Shown: piece by piece, positions 9,244 to 19,465 of the stretch
Layout: each line of letters starts with the position of its first letter
How positions within the stretch are numbered: the first letter of the stretch is position 1
Assembly: GCF_004342165.1 (NCBI RefSeq)
Contig: NZ_SMAL01000006.1
Coordinates: 1-64,000 of the forward strand
Direction: 5' to 3'
Source: Natranaerovirga pectinivora
Lineage (GTDB): Bacteria; Bacillota; Clostridia; Lachnospirales; DSM-24629
DNA: 64,000 nucleotides
Notes under the pieces: model-generated
Seen by the model: only the letters and a program-made list of their open reading frames with translations
Told to the model about the DNA's origin: nothing
The model's database searches: none
Position numbers and translations under genes: made by a program

Positions 9244-12072
9244 ATGGCGCAAAATAATATAGTAGTAAAAGGAGCTAAAGAACATAATTTAAAAAATATT
9301 GACTTAACAATTCCTAGGGAAAAATTTATTGTATTTACAGGGTTAAGTGGATCGGGAAAATCCTCTTTAGCCTTTGATACAATATATGCAGAAGGCCAAA
9401 GAAGGTATGTAGAGTCTTTATCAGCATATGCTAGACAATTCTTGGGACAAATGGAAAAACCAGATGTTGAACATATAGAGGGATTATCCCCTGCTATTTC
9501 TATTGATCAAAAAACCACTAGCAGGAACCCAAGGTCAACGGTTGGGACAGTAACTGAGATCTATGACTATTTTCGATTGCTTTTTGCTAGAATAGGCATA
9601 CCCCATTGTCCAAGTTGTGGAAAAGAAATAAAGAAACAAACAGTGGATCAAATGGTTGATCATATTATGTCATTAGAAGAAAGAACAAAAATTCAGCTAT
9701 TGGCTCCAGTGGTAAGAGGGAGAAAAGGACAACACTTAAAAGTTCTAGATCAAGCAAGAAAAAGTGGATATGTACGAGCTAGAATCGATGGCAATTTATA
9801 TGAACTAACAGAAGATATAGATTTGGATAAAAACAAAAAACACACCATTGAAATAATTGTAGATAGGCTAGTAGTAAAAGAAGGCATAGAAAAAAGATTA
9901 GCAGATTCTATTGAGACTGTATTACAGATAACAGGTGGTTTATTGGTTGTAGATGTAGTGGATAAAGAATCTCTGACTTTTAGTCAGAGCTTTGCCTGCC
10001 CAGATTGTGGCATTAGTATTGATGAAATCGAACCTAGAATGTTTTCTTTTAACAATCCCTTTGGTGCTTGTGCTGAGTGTCACGGTCTAGGATTTAAGAT
10101 GGAATTTGACCCAGAACTTATTGTGCCAAATGAAAAACTCACCATTACAGAAGGTGCTTTTGTTGTGCCAGGGTGGGCTTCTGCTGCTAATGATGATAGT
10201 TATGTACGAAGTTTATTAGATGGGCTGGCTGGGGCATATAAGTTTAACTTACGTGTGCCTTATGAAGCGTTATCAGATGAAGTGAAAAACATACTAATGT
10301 ATGGAACCAATGGAGAGAAAGTTAAAGTCATCTATAGCAATGAAAGAGGTACAGGTGAGTACGATACAGAATTCGAAGGTATCCTTAAAAATCTTGAAAG
10401 ACGTTATAGAGAGACTTCATCTGAATATATGCGACAAGAATATGAAGGCTATATGACCAATACCCCTTGCCCAAAATGTAAAGGGGCAAGACTAAATGAA
10501 GAAGTATTGGCCATCACAATTAGTGATAAAAATATTGCGGATTTAACAGAGTTATCTATAAGCGATTTATATGAGTTTTTTAATACAGTAGAGTTAAATG
10601 ATAGACAAAAACTCATTGGGGAACAAATACTAAAAGAAATTAATGCAAGAATAGGCTTTTTAATGGATGTTGGATTAGACTATCTGTCATTATCAAGATC
10701 TGCAGGAACTTTATCTGGTGGAGAAGCACAAAGAATTAGATTAGCAACTCAAATTGGTTCTGGATTGGTTGGTGTTGTCTATATTCTTGATGAGCCAAGT
10801 ATTGGACTTCATCAAAGAGACAATGAAAAATTATTAAAAACATTGGATAACTTAAGAAGCTTAGGGAATACACTAATTGTTGTAGAACATGATGAAGATA
10901 CAATGTTTGCAGCAGACCATATTGTGGATATTGGTCCGGGAGCAGGAGCTCATGGTGGACAAGTAGTTGCTCAAGGAACAGCGAAAGAGATTATGGCAAA
11001 TGAAAACTCTATTACAGGGGCTTATCTAAGTGGCAAGAAAAAAATAGAAGTGCCAAAAACAAGAAGAAAACCTAATGGCAATTGGCTTACAATAAAAGGG
11101 GCTTCTGAAAACAACTTAAAAAATGTAGATGTTAAGATTCCTCTGGGGGTTATTACTTCTATAACTGGGGTTTCAGGCTCAGGCAAAAGTACATTAATTA
11201 ATGAAATATTATATAAAAGTCTGGCAAAAGAATTAAGTCGAAGCAAAGTAAAGCCAGGAAAGCATAAGGCTATAGAAGGCATAGAACATCTAGACAAGGT
11301 AATTGATATAGACCAAGCACCAATAGGTAGAACACCAAGATCTAATCCAGCAACTTACACAGGAGTTTTTGACCATATTAGAGATTTATTTGCCACAACT
11401 CAAGAGGCAAAAATGAAAGGGTATCAAAAAGGCCGTTTTAGCTTTAATGTCAAAGGTGGAAGATGTGAATCTTGTAGAGGTGATGGGATTATAAAAATCG
11501 AAATGCATTTCTTACCAGATGTTTATGTGCCTTGTGAAGTTTGTAAAGGCAAAAGATACAATCGGGAAACTTTAGATGTAAAATACAAAGGCAAGACTAT
11601 TTCAGATGTTTTAGACATGACAGTAGAGGAAGCATTAGGATTCTTTGAAAATATTCCTAACATCAAAAGAAAACTAGAAACATTATTTGATGTTGGTTTG
11701 TCTTATATAAAGTTAGGACAATCCTCTACAACTTTATCAGGAGGGGAAGCTCAAAGAGTTAAGCTTGCTACAGAGCTTAGCAAGCGAAGCACAGGAAAAA
11801 CCATATATATATTAGATGAGCCAACAACGGGTCTACATTTTGCAGATGTTCATAGACTAGTTGATATTATTCAAAGGCTAGCAGAAGGGGGCAATACCTT
11901 ATTAATTATTGAGCATAATCTAGATGTTATTAAAACGGCAGATTATATAATTGATTTAGGACCAGAAGGTGGAGACAAAGGTGGAACAATATTAGCCACA
12001 GGGACGCCAGAAGATATTGCAAAAGTAGAAGCATCCTATACAGGGCAATTCCTTAAGAGAATGTTAAATTAA
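9244..12072 (+). CDS. uvrA: Excinuclease ABC subunit A
   Basis: Damage-recognition ATPase of nucleotide excision repair. It has two ABC modules. The first Walker A is GLSGSGKSS near residue 31, with signature LSGGEAQR near 485. The second Walker A is GVSGSGKST near 640, with signature LSGGEAQR near 825. Zinc-binding cysteine pairs are visible ([21 protein letters not shown] with CEVCKGKR). 942 residues is typical. It is the last gene of the unit before a strong terminator. Confidence 0.98.
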   Translation: MAQNNIVVKGAKEHNLKNIDLTIPREKFIVFTGLSGSGKSSLAFDTIYAEGQRRYVESLSAYARQFLGQMEKPDVEHIEGLSPAISIDQKTTSRNPRSTVGTVTEIYDYFRLLFARIGIPHCPSCGKEIKKQTVDQMVDHIMSLEERTKIQLLAPVVRGRKGQHLKVLDQARKSGYVRARIDGNLYELTEDIDLDKNKKHTIEIIVDRLVVKEGIEKRLADSIETVLQITGGLLVVDVVDKESLTFSQSFACPDCGISIDEIEPRMFSFNNPFGACAECHGLGFKMEFDPELIVPNEKLTITEGAFVVPGWASAANDDSYVRSLLDGLAGAYKFNLRVPYEALSDEVKNILMYGTNGEKVKVIYSNERGTGEYDTEFEGILKNLERRYRETSSEYMRQEYEGYMTNTPCPKCKGARLNEEVLAITISDKNIADLTELSISDLYEFFNTVELNDRQKLIGEQILKEINARIGFLMDVGLDYLSLSRSAGTLSGGEAQRIRLATQIGSGLVGVVYILDEPSIGLHQRDNEKLLKTLDNLRSLGNTLIVVEHDEDTMFAADHIVDIGPGAGAHGGQVVAQGTAKEIMANENSITGAYLSGKKKIEVPKTRRKPNGNWLTIKGASENNLKNVDVKIPLGVITSITGVSGSGKSTLINEILYKSLAKELSRSKVKPGKHKAIEGIEHLDKVIDIDQAPIGRTPRSNPATYTGVFDHIRDLFATTQEAKMKGYQKGRFSFNVKGGRCESCRGDGIIKIEMHFLPDVYVPCEVCKGKRYNRETLDVKYKGKTISDVLDMTVEEALGFFENIPNIKRKLETLFDVGLSYIKLGQSSTTLSGGEAQRVKLATELSKRSTGKTIYILDEPTTGLHFADVHRLVDIIQRLAEGGNTLLIIEHNLDVIKTADYIIDLGPEGGDKGGTILATGTPEDIAKVEASYTGQFLKRMLN

Positions 12073-12074
12073 AT

Positions 12075-12112
12075 AAAAAAGGAAGAGAATAATACATTCT
12101 CTTCCTTTTTTT
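12075..12112. terminator. Bidirectional terminator between uvrA and SemiSWEET gene
   Basis: Stem AAAAGGAAGAGAA/TTCTCTTCCTTTT with a 7-base loop has an A-run on the left and a T-run on the right. It can therefore serve convergent transcripts from both sides. Confidence 0.9.
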
Positions 12113-12114
12113 AC

Positions 12115-12360
12115 CTATTTGTATTTTAATTTCATAACCAATATAGTAAGAGCAAATATAAAAGTAACCACATTTGCAATGATAATTGGTAAGTCTCCTA
12201 TAATGAAACCATAAATAGTCCAACAAAAAACACCTGTAGTAAAGATAGAGTACATACCTAATGAAATACCAGAAGTGTCTTTGTCTTTAATAGTTTTTAA
12301 AGTTTGAGGTAAAAAAGAAATAGTTGTTAGTGTTGCTGCTATAACGCCAAATAGTTCCAT
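12115..12360 (-). CDS. SemiSWEET / PQ-loop small transporter
   Basis: 81-residue membrane protein with three predicted helices forming one triple-helix bundle. It contains the PQ motif (TTISFLPQTLKTIKDKD) and an asparagine-containing third helix (IIIANVVTF). SemiSWEETs of this size dimerise to form a sugar pore. The start is the ATG preceded on the reverse strand by AAGGAGCT; the longer frame upstream has no RBS. Substrate is unknown. Confidence 0.85.
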   Translation of the reverse strand: MELFGVIAATLTTISFLPQTLKTIKDKDTSGISLGMYSIFTTGVFCWTIYGFIIGDLPIIIANVVTFIFALTILVMKLKYK

Positions 12361-12445
12361 GGTGAGCTCCTTCGTATTTGTTATTAGTAAATTACTAAAG
12401 TAAGTATACAGAGAATATGAAAATAAATCAACAGTCAAAAAAAGA

Positions 12446-12501
12446 TTGTTAACCTATTAAAAAATATGGTTGACAATATCTCTTTGAATTTGTATTATAA
12501 T
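12446..12501 (+). promoter_or_regulatory. BirA operator and promoter of bioY-bioB
   Basis: TTGTTAACC (12446-12454) and GGTTGACAA (12468-12476), 13 bp apart, match the biotin repressor dyad TTGTTAACC-N14-16-GGTTAACAA. The right half contains the -35 TTGACA; TATTAT follows after 17 bp. Occupied BirA would cover the promoter, so the two biotin genes are expected to be repressed when biotin is abundant. Confidence 0.8.
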
Positions 12502-12531
12502 AATATAACAAAATGAAGGGAAGTATTACAT

Positions 12532-13125
12532 ATGAATTTAAAAACAAAAGATATTGTACAAGTAGCATTGTTTGCAGCTTTAACAGCAGTTGGAGCCTTT
12601 ATAACCATTCCATTTCCATTTGTTCCATTTACATTACAATCTTTTTTTACAGCTTTTGCAGGGGTTTTATTAGGTGCGAAACTAGGGATGCTATCACAAT
12701 TGGTATATGTTGTAGTAGGACTAGTAGGTGTGCCGGTTTTTACAAAAGGTGGAGGACCTGGATACATATTTGAAACAAGCTTTGGGTACTTAATTGGCTT
12801 TATTGTTGGGGCTTATGTAATTGGAAAACTAAGTGAAAGGGTTACAAAGATGACCGTACAAAAGCTATTTCTAATTATTATGACAGGAATTCTGGTTGTG
12901 TATATGATAGGTGTACCTTACTTATATATGATTATGAGGCTGTATATTAAAAGTGATGTTGCTATAAGCTGGGCAGTAAGAGTTGGCTTTACAACCACCA
13001 TAGGTGGGGATATTGTAAAGAGTATTATTGTTGCTTTTATAGGTTTTAAAATTGTGCCTATATTATCAAGACAAAATCTAATATCAAGAAGAGGATTCCA
13101 TGAACTTAGAATACATAACAAATAA
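12532..13125 (+). CDS. bioY: Biotin transporter BioY (ECF S component)
   Basis: Substrate-binding membrane subunit for biotin uptake, with about six helices in 197 residues. BioY hallmarks are visible: VALFAALTAVGAFITIPFP near the N terminus and the GGPGYIFETSFGYLIGF segment near 80-98. No ECF ATPase or EcfT gene is adjacent, so it would use the shared energising module encoded elsewhere, or work alone. The BirA operator upstream supports biotin specificity. Its 3' end overlaps bioB by 26 bp. Confidence 0.92.
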   Translation: MNLKTKDIVQVALFAALTAVGAFITIPFPFVPFTLQSFFTAFAGVLLGAKLGMLSQLVYVVVGLVGVPVFTKGGGPGYIFETSFGYLIGFIVGAYVIGKLSERVTKMTVQKLFLIIMTGILVVYMIGVPYLYMIMRLYIKSDVAISWAVRVGFTTTIGGDIVKSIIVAFIGFKIVPILSRQNLISRRGFHELRIHNK

Positions 13126-14056
13126 AGTATTGAATGGCCAATTAATTGATTATGAGGAAGCTGTAGAATTATCATCTATAAAGGATTTAGATGAACTTTT
13201 AGAAGCTGCTAATACAATAAGAGAAAAATTCAAAGGCAATAAAATGGATTTATGTAGTATAATGAACGCCAAATCAGGGAAGTGCTCTGAAAATTGTAAG
13301 TTCTGTGCCCAGTCCGCTCACTATAAGACAGGAGCCCCAGAGTATTCTTTGATAAGTAAAGAAGAAGCATTAAAGATGGCAAAGGAAAATGAAGAAAATG
13401 GTGTTCATAGGTTCTCTCTTGTTACAAGTGGTAAAGGTATTTCTGACGGAGAACTTGATAAAGTTACTGAAATATATGATGAACTCAAGAATAAAACGAA
13501 GTTACAGCTTTGTGCTTCTTTTGGCATTATTTCTTATGAACAGGGATTAAAGTTAAAAAAAGCAGGGGTAACCATGTACCATCATAACTTAGAAACAAGT
13601 AAAGCGTTTTTTCCAAAAATATGTGACACACATACCTATGAAGATCGGATAGAAACAATAAAAAATGTAATGAAAGCTGGTTTAGATGTTTGTTGTGGAG
13701 GTCTTTTCGGATTAGGTGAAACCATGGAAGATAGAATAAAAATGGCTTTCGACATTAGAGCATTAGGAATAAAATCTGTGCCAATAAATATTCTACAACC
13801 TATAAAAGGAACCCCACTAGAGAATAATATGATACTACAACCAGATGAAATATTAAGGATTATTGCTGTCTTCAGGTTTATCATTCCAGATGGATATATT
13901 AGATTTGGTGGCGGTAGAAAATCTTTAGGAGAACATCAAGAAAAAGGTCTGAAATCAGGTATTAATGCTGCTTTAGTAGGAAACTATTTAACCACTATAG
14001 GGAATAAGATAACGGAAGATATAGAGATGATAAAAAGGCAAGGGTTAGAAATTTGA
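13100..14056 (+). CDS. bioB: Biotin synthase
   Basis: Radical SAM enzyme inserting sulfur into dethiobiotin. The CX3CX2C cluster motif is C62-C66-C69 (KCSENCKFCAQSAHY), and YNHNLETS-type biotin synthase residues appear as MYHHNLETSK. 318 residues is normal. An AAGAGGA site precedes the ATG inside bioY, so the two are coupled. bioA, bioD and bioF are absent from the window, so the cell may scavenge biotin or dethiobiotin, or have those genes elsewhere. Confidence 0.95.
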   Translation: MNLEYITNKVLNGQLIDYEEAVELSSIKDLDELLEAANTIREKFKGNKMDLCSIMNAKSGKCSENCKFCAQSAHYKTGAPEYSLISKEEALKMAKENEENGVHRFSLVTSGKGISDGELDKVTEIYDELKNKTKLQLCASFGIISYEQGLKLKKAGVTMYHHNLETSKAFFPKICDTHTYEDRIETIKNVMKAGLDVCCGGLFGLGETMEDRIKMAFDIRALGIKSVPINILQPIKGTPLENNMILQPDEILRIIAVFRFIIPDGYIRFGGGRKSLGEHQEKGLKSGINAALVGNYLTTIGNKITEDIEMIKRQGLEI

Positions 14057-14084
14057 ACAGTTATAGCAGGATAAAATTTTAAGG

Positions 14085-14149
14085 ATATGCACATTCTATA
14101 GGTAATTTAATACCATAAAAGTATAGAAAAACTTAAGGAGTGTGCATAT
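14085..14149 (+). promoter_or_regulatory. Inverted repeat reaching the start codon of the next gene
   Basis: ATATGCACA (14085-14093) and its exact complement TGTGCATAT (14141-14149) enclose the RBS AAGGAG and reach the ATG at 14148. Pairing in the mRNA would hide the start site. A DNA-binding dyad is the alternative. Confidence 0.45.
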
Positions 14150-15224
14150 GGCAGAAAAGGTAAGACGATTTTTTCCAGGAGGTAATACGTCAGTAGGATT
14201 TTACTCTAATTACGATTACATAATAGATAAAAATGCCAATAGAATTATTGTTCTTAAAGGTGGACCAGGAACAGGAAAATCATCCTTAATGAAAAAAGTT
14301 GCTGAAGTTCTATTAGAACAGGGGTACAAGTTAGAATTTCATCATTGTTCCTCTGATAATGAATCCCTTGATGGTATTGTTGTGCCAGAATTAAAAGTTG
14401 CAATGATTGATGGTACAGCACCTCATGTGGTAGATCCCAAAAATCCAGGGGCAGTTGATGAAATCATCAACTTAGGAGAATATTGGGACGTTAGTAAGCT
14501 GGAGAAAATAAAACAACCCATACTAGAGTATATAGAAAAAAATGGAAAATTTTATAAACGCGCCTACAAATATTTTGGTGCAGCTAGGTTGATATTAGAA
14601 GATATCATTTGGAAGCACGAAGAAGCTTTAGATATTGGTAAACTCAATGTAGATACGGATGCTTTAATCCAAGAAGTATTTGAAGATGTAAAAGTAAGCA
14701 GTACATTGGGTAAAGAGAGACATTTGTTTGGAAGTGCCTATACCCCTAATGGCTATATAGATTATACCGATGAACAGATTCATAAAGACTATAAGATATA
14801 TCACATTTCTGGGGATGTAGGAACAGGAAAATCAACACTATTAAATAAAATAGTTATAGAAGGCAAAAAAAGAGGTTTGTTTGTAGAGGTACTACACACA
14901 CCATTAATCCCAGAAAAGATTATGACAGTAATCATCAAAGACTTAAAAATTGCATTTACAACAAGTGACCTTCTAAAGGAAAAGGCTTATCAATTAATTA
15001 ATACAGATCATTATTTAGATAGGGAGTATTTAAAAGTCTATGAAGAAGATATAAAAGAAGATAAAAAAGTCTTTAATGAGTTAATAGATATTGGAATTAA
15101 TAATATTAAAAATGCTAAGAAAAATCACGATATTATAGAAGCGTTTTATATTCCTAATATGAATTTTGATGGGTATGACCAGTTAAGAGATGATATCGTT
15201 AATAGAATGATAGAGTATAAATAA
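14148..15224 (+). CDS. PRK06851-type ATPase with two P-loops
   Basis: Protein of a conserved clostridial ATPase family without known function. Two nucleotide-binding loops are visible, GGPGTGKSS near residue 44 and SGDVGTGKST near 223. The protein looks like a tandem duplication of a ~180-residue P-loop domain: each loop follows a short strand and is followed by a cysteine/histidine-containing segment (EFHHCSSDNESLDG in the first half). No membrane segments. Start chosen at ATG 14148, 7 bases from AAGGAG, rather than the GTG six bases earlier. It stands alone between terminators. Confidence 0.75.
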   Translation: MAEKVRRFFPGGNTSVGFYSNYDYIIDKNANRIIVLKGGPGTGKSSLMKKVAEVLLEQGYKLEFHHCSSDNESLDGIVVPELKVAMIDGTAPHVVDPKNPGAVDEIINLGEYWDVSKLEKIKQPILEYIEKNGKFYKRAYKYFGAARLILEDIIWKHEEALDIGKLNVDTDALIQEVFEDVKVSSTLGKERHLFGSAYTPNGYIDYTDEQIHKDYKIYHISGDVGTGKSTLLNKIVIEGKKRGLFVEVLHTPLIPEKIMTVIIKDLKIAFTTSDLLKEKAYQLINTDHYLDREYLKVYEEDIKEDKKVFNELIDIGINNIKNAKKNHDIIEAFYIPNMNFDGYDQLRDDIVNRMIEYK

Positions 15225-15230
15225 GATAGT

Positions 15231-15270
15231 AAAAGGAAGCAGAAAGAATATAACTGCTTTCTTTTTATTT
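15231..15270 (+). terminator. Terminator after the double P-loop ATPase
   Basis: Stem AAAAGGAAGCAG / CTGCTTTCTTTT with a ten-base loop and a T-rich tail. Confidence 0.8.
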
Positions 15271-15345
15271 TATGACCCTTTTACTATACTAGATTTTAGT
15301 GTAAAATATTTCTATTACATAGAAGGGAAGATAATAATTTATTAT

Positions 15346-17118
15346 ATGAAAAAGACAATCAATAAAAACCATAAAAAACAAATAATTAAGTATTACTTAC
15401 ATAAATATCGCTTTCATTACATAATAGGCATACTCACATTGGTGTTTGTAGATATAATCCAATTAAGAATTCCCCTTATTACAAAAGATGTAACAGATGG
15501 TTTGCAAACAGGGACTTACACTATGGAAAATATTGCAAACAGAGTAACTGTATTGATTGTAATAGGAATTTCCATCGCCATTGGAAGGTTTGTTTGGAGA
15601 TATTTCATATTTGGAACCAGTAGACATATTGAATATGAACTTAGAAATGATTTTTTCGGGCATTTAGAAAAGTTAAGTTTAAGGTATTATAATGACCATC
15701 AAACAGGAGATTTAATGGCCCATGCTACCAATGATTTAAATGCAGTAAGAATGATGTTGGGGCCAGGAATACTTATGGCATTAGACGCATTTGTATTAAC
15801 AACATTAGTAATTATACAAATGGTGACAGTTATTAGTTTAAGGTTAACATTGTTTGCAATTATTCCATTGCCTTTTATTGCAATTGGGAGTTTGCTTCTT
15901 GGAAAAGTAGTCCAATTAAGATTCAAGGAAAAACAAGAAGCCTTTTCAGAGTTAACAGACCAAGTTCAGGAAAATTTATCAGGGATTAGGGTAATAAAAG
16001 CATTTGTACAAGAATCAAAAGAGCTCCTAGCCTTTCAAAAAGTAAATGCTAAAAACTTTGAAAAAAATATGAAGTTGGTAAAACTATTTGCTTGGATGAT
16101 GCCTTTATCGGGTCTCATTTCAGGTCTTAGTATTTCCATTATATTAGGCTACGGAGGTTATCTTGTCATTTTAGGGGATATAACCATTGGTGAATTTGTG
16201 GCTTATATTAACTACTTGTATATGCTTATATGGCCAATGATAGCTTTTGGGATGTGTATCAATATCATTTCCCAAGGGAGAGCTTCTTTTAATAGAATTC
16301 AAAGCATCTTAAACGAAGTTCCAGAAATAGAAGACAATGAAAAAACAAAAGATATTAAGGTCATAAAAGGCAATATAACCATTAAAAATCTTAATTTTAC
16401 ATACTCACATTCAAAAGAAAAAGCTTTAAAGAATATTAACATTAATATTATTGGAGGCCAAACCATCGGAATTGTTGGAAGAACTGGAAGTGGTAAAACA
16501 ACATTGGTGAATCTATTATTGAGATTGATTAACCCTAGGGAAAACACCATTTTTATGGACGGTAATGATATTTTTGAAATACCTTTAAAAACCTTAAGAT
16601 ACAATATTGGTTACGTACCACAAGATAATTATTTATTCTCTAATACTATTAAAAACAATATCGCTTTTGGTATGCCTCTTGCTTATAATGAAGAGGTTAA
16701 AAATGCTGCCCAAATAGCAAATGTACATGATAATATAATGGATTTTACCAATGAATATGAAACGATCGTTGGTGAAAAAGGGGTTACTCTTTCTGGTGGA
16801 CAAAAACAAAGAGTATCTATTGCTAGGGCCATTATAAAAAATACACCTATATTAATTCTTGACGATGCAGTGTCTGCTGTAGATACCAATACGGAAGAGC
16901 AAATTTTAAGACATCTTAAAGAAAAAAGAAAAAATAAAACAACTATCATAATAGCCCATAGGATATCTACCATACAACATGCAGATAATATCTTTGTATT
17001 AGATGAAGGTGAAATCGTTGAAGAAGGAACACATACTGAATTAATTGCTAAAAAAGGGTTGTACTATAATATGGTTAAAAGACAACAATTAGAAAAAGAA
17101 CTAGAAAAAGAAGTATAG
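15346..17118 (+). CDS. ABC exporter half-transporter, BmrC-like
   Basis: Type IV ABC exporter subunit: six helices in the first ~310 residues, then the nucleotide-binding domain. Walker A is 378-386 (GRTGSGKTT), signature LSGGQ 482-486, and Walker B aspartate D506. The next residue is aspartate (D507) instead of the catalytic glutamate, the usual mark of the degenerate site of a heterodimeric exporter. At 590 residues it matches BmrC (585). The start is uncertain because the nearest purine-rich RBS is ~16 bases from the ATG. It pairs with the gene 15 bp downstream. The substrate is probably a drug or lipid-like compound, but this is not shown. Confidence 0.88.
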   Translation: MKKTINKNHKKQIIKYYLHKYRFHYIIGILTLVFVDIIQLRIPLITKDVTDGLQTGTYTMENIANRVTVLIVIGISIAIGRFVWRYFIFGTSRHIEYELRNDFFGHLEKLSLRYYNDHQTGDLMAHATNDLNAVRMMLGPGILMALDAFVLTTLVIIQMVTVISLRLTLFAIIPLPFIAIGSLLLGKVVQLRFKEKQEAFSELTDQVQENLSGIRVIKAFVQESKELLAFQKVNAKNFEKNMKLVKLFAWMMPLSGLISGLSISIILGYGGYLVILGDITIGEFVAYINYLYMLIWPMIAFGMCINIISQGRASFNRIQSILNEVPEIEDNEKTKDIKVIKGNITIKNLNFTYSHSKEKALKNININIIGGQTIGIVGRTGSGKTTLVNLLLRLINPRENTIFMDGNDIFEIPLKTLRYNIGYVPQDNYLFSNTIKNNIAFGMPLAYNEEVKNAAQIANVHDNIMDFTNEYETIVGEKGVTLSGGQKQRVSIARAIIKNTPILILDDAVSAVDTNTEEQILRHLKEKRKNKTTIIIAHRISTIQHADNIFVLDEGEIVEEGTHTELIAKKGLYYNMVKRQQLEKELEKEV

Positions 17119-17133
17119 GTAAGGAGAATGAAA

Positions 17134-19155
17134 ATGGCTGAATCAAAGGAAAACAAAAATTTTGACCCTAGAATCATTAAAAGATTGCTAGAGTATGCTA
17201 AGCCATACTATAAATACATACTGTTTTCATTTGTACTCTTATTGGGGGTAGTAGCTTTAGAATTGATTCGTCCTATCATTATAGGAAGGGCCATCGATAA
17301 TGTCATAATAGACAATAATCAAATATACTCAATAGTTGAGGAAGATGGAAAAGATACTTATAGAGTACAAAACTATTATATAAAAAAAGGCAATGTATCA
17401 GGTATAAATGCTACCATTGTTTATGATGAAGGGGCGGAGCACCCATACCATTTAGTTATCGGCATAGAGGAAGAAGAAATACCAGCCCTTAATACCATTA
17501 ATGTAAGGGATTACGAAGAGCGTTACATTATAATACCTTTAGAGAGAAATGATATTAAGCATTTAAGACAAGAGGATATTAAAAATTTAATTTATGCAGC
17601 TGGATTATTTGTTCTTATATTGGCATTGGGATTGATAATAAGCTATATTCAAACCATAGTGTTAAATTATACAGGACAAAAAATTATATACAATATAAGA
17701 AATGATGTGTTTAAGCACGTAGAAAGTTTATCTCTAAAGTTCTTTAGTAACCATCCAATTGGAAGAATTGTCACAAGGGTTACTAATGATACAGAAACTC
17801 TAAATGAAATGTATACCAGTGTCATCGTAAACTCAGTCAAAAGTATTGTAATGGTGGCGGGTATTACTATTATGATGTTTTTATTAAATGTTGAGTTAAC
17901 CCTTTATATAATGATGATTATGCCAATAATTGTCCTGTTAACATTATGGTTTAGAAAAACGTCAAGAAAGTTATACAGAGAGATTAGAACTAAAGTGGCC
18001 AATATCAATAGTTTTTTATCAGAACATATTTCTGGGATGAAGATTGTTCAAATATTTACACAAGAAGAAAGAAAGTATAATGAATTTGATGAGGCAAATA
18101 AGTCTCTTAATCAATCACACATAAAGCAACTTGTTATTTTCAGTATTTTTCGCCCAGCCATGTATTTGTTATATGTACTTGGTTTGTTTTTAGTGTTGTA
18201 CTTTGGTGGTAAGAGAGTAATAAGTGGTCATATTACCATTGGGACATTGGTTATTTTTGTTCAGTATATTTCTAACTTTTTTGATCCAATACAACAATTA
18301 GCAGAGCAATTTGATATTATTCAATCAGCAATGGCTTCTTCGGAGAAGATTTTTAATCTGCTAGATGAAAAAATTGATATTATTGATGTTGAAGAGCCTA
18401 TTTCTTTGCCAGTGGTAAAAGGTAGAATTGAATTTAAAAATGTTTGGTTCGCTTATGTGGATGAAGAGTGGATATTGAAAGATGTCTCTTTTGTAGTAGA
18501 GCCAGGAGAGGTTGCTGCCTTTGTGGGTGCTACAGGAGCAGGAAAAACATCTATTATCAATTTAATTATGAGATACTATGATATTCAAAAAGGTGAGATA
18601 TTATTAGATGGTATTAACATCACTCAAATTAAAAAAGAAGACCTAAGAAAAAATATCGGCCAAATGTTACAAGATGTATTTTTATTTACAGGGACGATTA
18701 ACAGCAATATAAGATTGAAAAATGAAGAAATAACAGATAAAGAAATAGTAAATGCGTCTGTTTATGTCAATGCGGATAAATTTATAAGAAAATTACCAAA
18801 ACAATATGAAGAAAAGGTTTCAGAGGGTGGTACTACTTTCTCTGCTGGTCAAAGACAATTATTATCATTTGCGAGAACTTTGGCAAATAAACCGTCAATT
18901 TTGATATTAGATGAAGCAACAGCGAATATTGACACAGAAACAGAGCAATTAATTCAAGATGCCCTATACAAATTAATGGAAGGAAGAACCACTTTAGTAG
19001 TGGCACATAGGCTGTCTACAATACAAAATGCGAATAAAATAATTGTGCTTCATAAAGGAAAGATTCGTGAAATAGGAAGTCATCAAAAATTACTTGCAAA
19101 AAAAGGACTATACTATCAATTGTATGAATTGCAACATCAAGATGGTGTTTTGTAA
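17134..19155 (+). CDS. ABC exporter half-transporter, BmrD-like
   Basis: Partner of the preceding subunit. After the first helix an unusually large extracytoplasmic insert (about residues 60-150, rich in acidic residues, IEEEEIPALNTINVRDYEER) precedes helix 2. BmrD of Bacillus carries such an extracellular domain and has 673 residues, the length obtained from the ATG chosen here (7 bases from AAGGAG). Walker A is 465-473 (GATGAGKTS) and Walker B DE is intact at 593-594, but the signature reads SAGQ (570-573). The pair thus has one complete and one degenerate ATP site, as heterodimeric exporters do. Confidence 0.88.
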   Translation: MAESKENKNFDPRIIKRLLEYAKPYYKYILFSFVLLLGVVALELIRPIIIGRAIDNVIIDNNQIYSIVEEDGKDTYRVQNYYIKKGNVSGINATIVYDEGAEHPYHLVIGIEEEEIPALNTINVRDYEERYIIIPLERNDIKHLRQEDIKNLIYAAGLFVLILALGLIISYIQTIVLNYTGQKIIYNIRNDVFKHVESLSLKFFSNHPIGRIVTRVTNDTETLNEMYTSVIVNSVKSIVMVAGITIMMFLLNVELTLYIMMIMPIIVLLTLWFRKTSRKLYREIRTKVANINSFLSEHISGMKIVQIFTQEERKYNEFDEANKSLNQSHIKQLVIFSIFRPAMYLLYVLGLFLVLYFGGKRVISGHITIGTLVIFVQYISNFFDPIQQLAEQFDIIQSAMASSEKIFNLLDEKIDIIDVEEPISLPVVKGRIEFKNVWFAYVDEEWILKDVSFVVEPGEVAAFVGATGAGKTSIINLIMRYYDIQKGEILLDGINITQIKKEDLRKNIGQMLQDVFLFTGTINSNIRLKNEEITDKEIVNASVYVNADKFIRKLPKQYEEKVSEGGTTFSAGQRQLLSFARTLANKPSILILDEATANIDTETEQLIQDALYKLMEGRTTLVVAHRLSTIQNANKIIVLHKGKIREIGSHQKLLAKKGLYYQLYELQHQDGVL

Positions 19156-19333
19156 TTTTAACTTCAAAAAAAAAGAGGTATGTTTTAATGCCTTGAGTAA
19201 TAAATATAGAATATATTAATTTAATGCGTTGAAGTTTTAAACAAATACACCAATAAATCAGATTTGTGTGACAAAAACAAACAAAAAATAGCTAAAAAAA
19301 TGAATGAAACTATTATAATTACTGCAAAAACTA

Positions 19334-19405
19334 TTGAGAAAAATAATGGTTTATAGTATAATTATACATACATTATCTCAACTAATAGGATTATTAGCTG
19401 AGATA
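19334..19405 (+). promoter_or_regulatory. Promoter and 5'-end hairpin of the NSS transporter
   Basis: TTGAGA (19334-19339), a 17-bp spacer and TATAAT (19357-19362) form a good promoter. Just downstream lies a stem-loop, TATCTCA...TAAT/ATTA...TGAGATA (19374-19405), which would sit at the extreme 5' end of the mRNA. It could protect the transcript or bind a regulator. The rest of the ~300-bp gap after the exporter (19156-19333) is A/T-rich and shows nothing recognisable. Confidence 0.6.
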
Positions 19406-19465
19406 CTATATTATTACATAGTATTGAGAAGGTATCTTCAAAAAAATTTTTTAGGAGGCGTTAAA

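Noticed and set aside
12513-12773. ORF on + strand overlapping bioY (86 residues)
   Set aside because: Out-of-frame shadow of bioY with no RBS and serine/cysteine-rich nonsense composition.
19334-19465. 44-residue N-terminal extension of the NSS transporter
   Set aside because: It overlaps the predicted -35/-10 and the leader hairpin; a strong RBS precedes the internal ATG.
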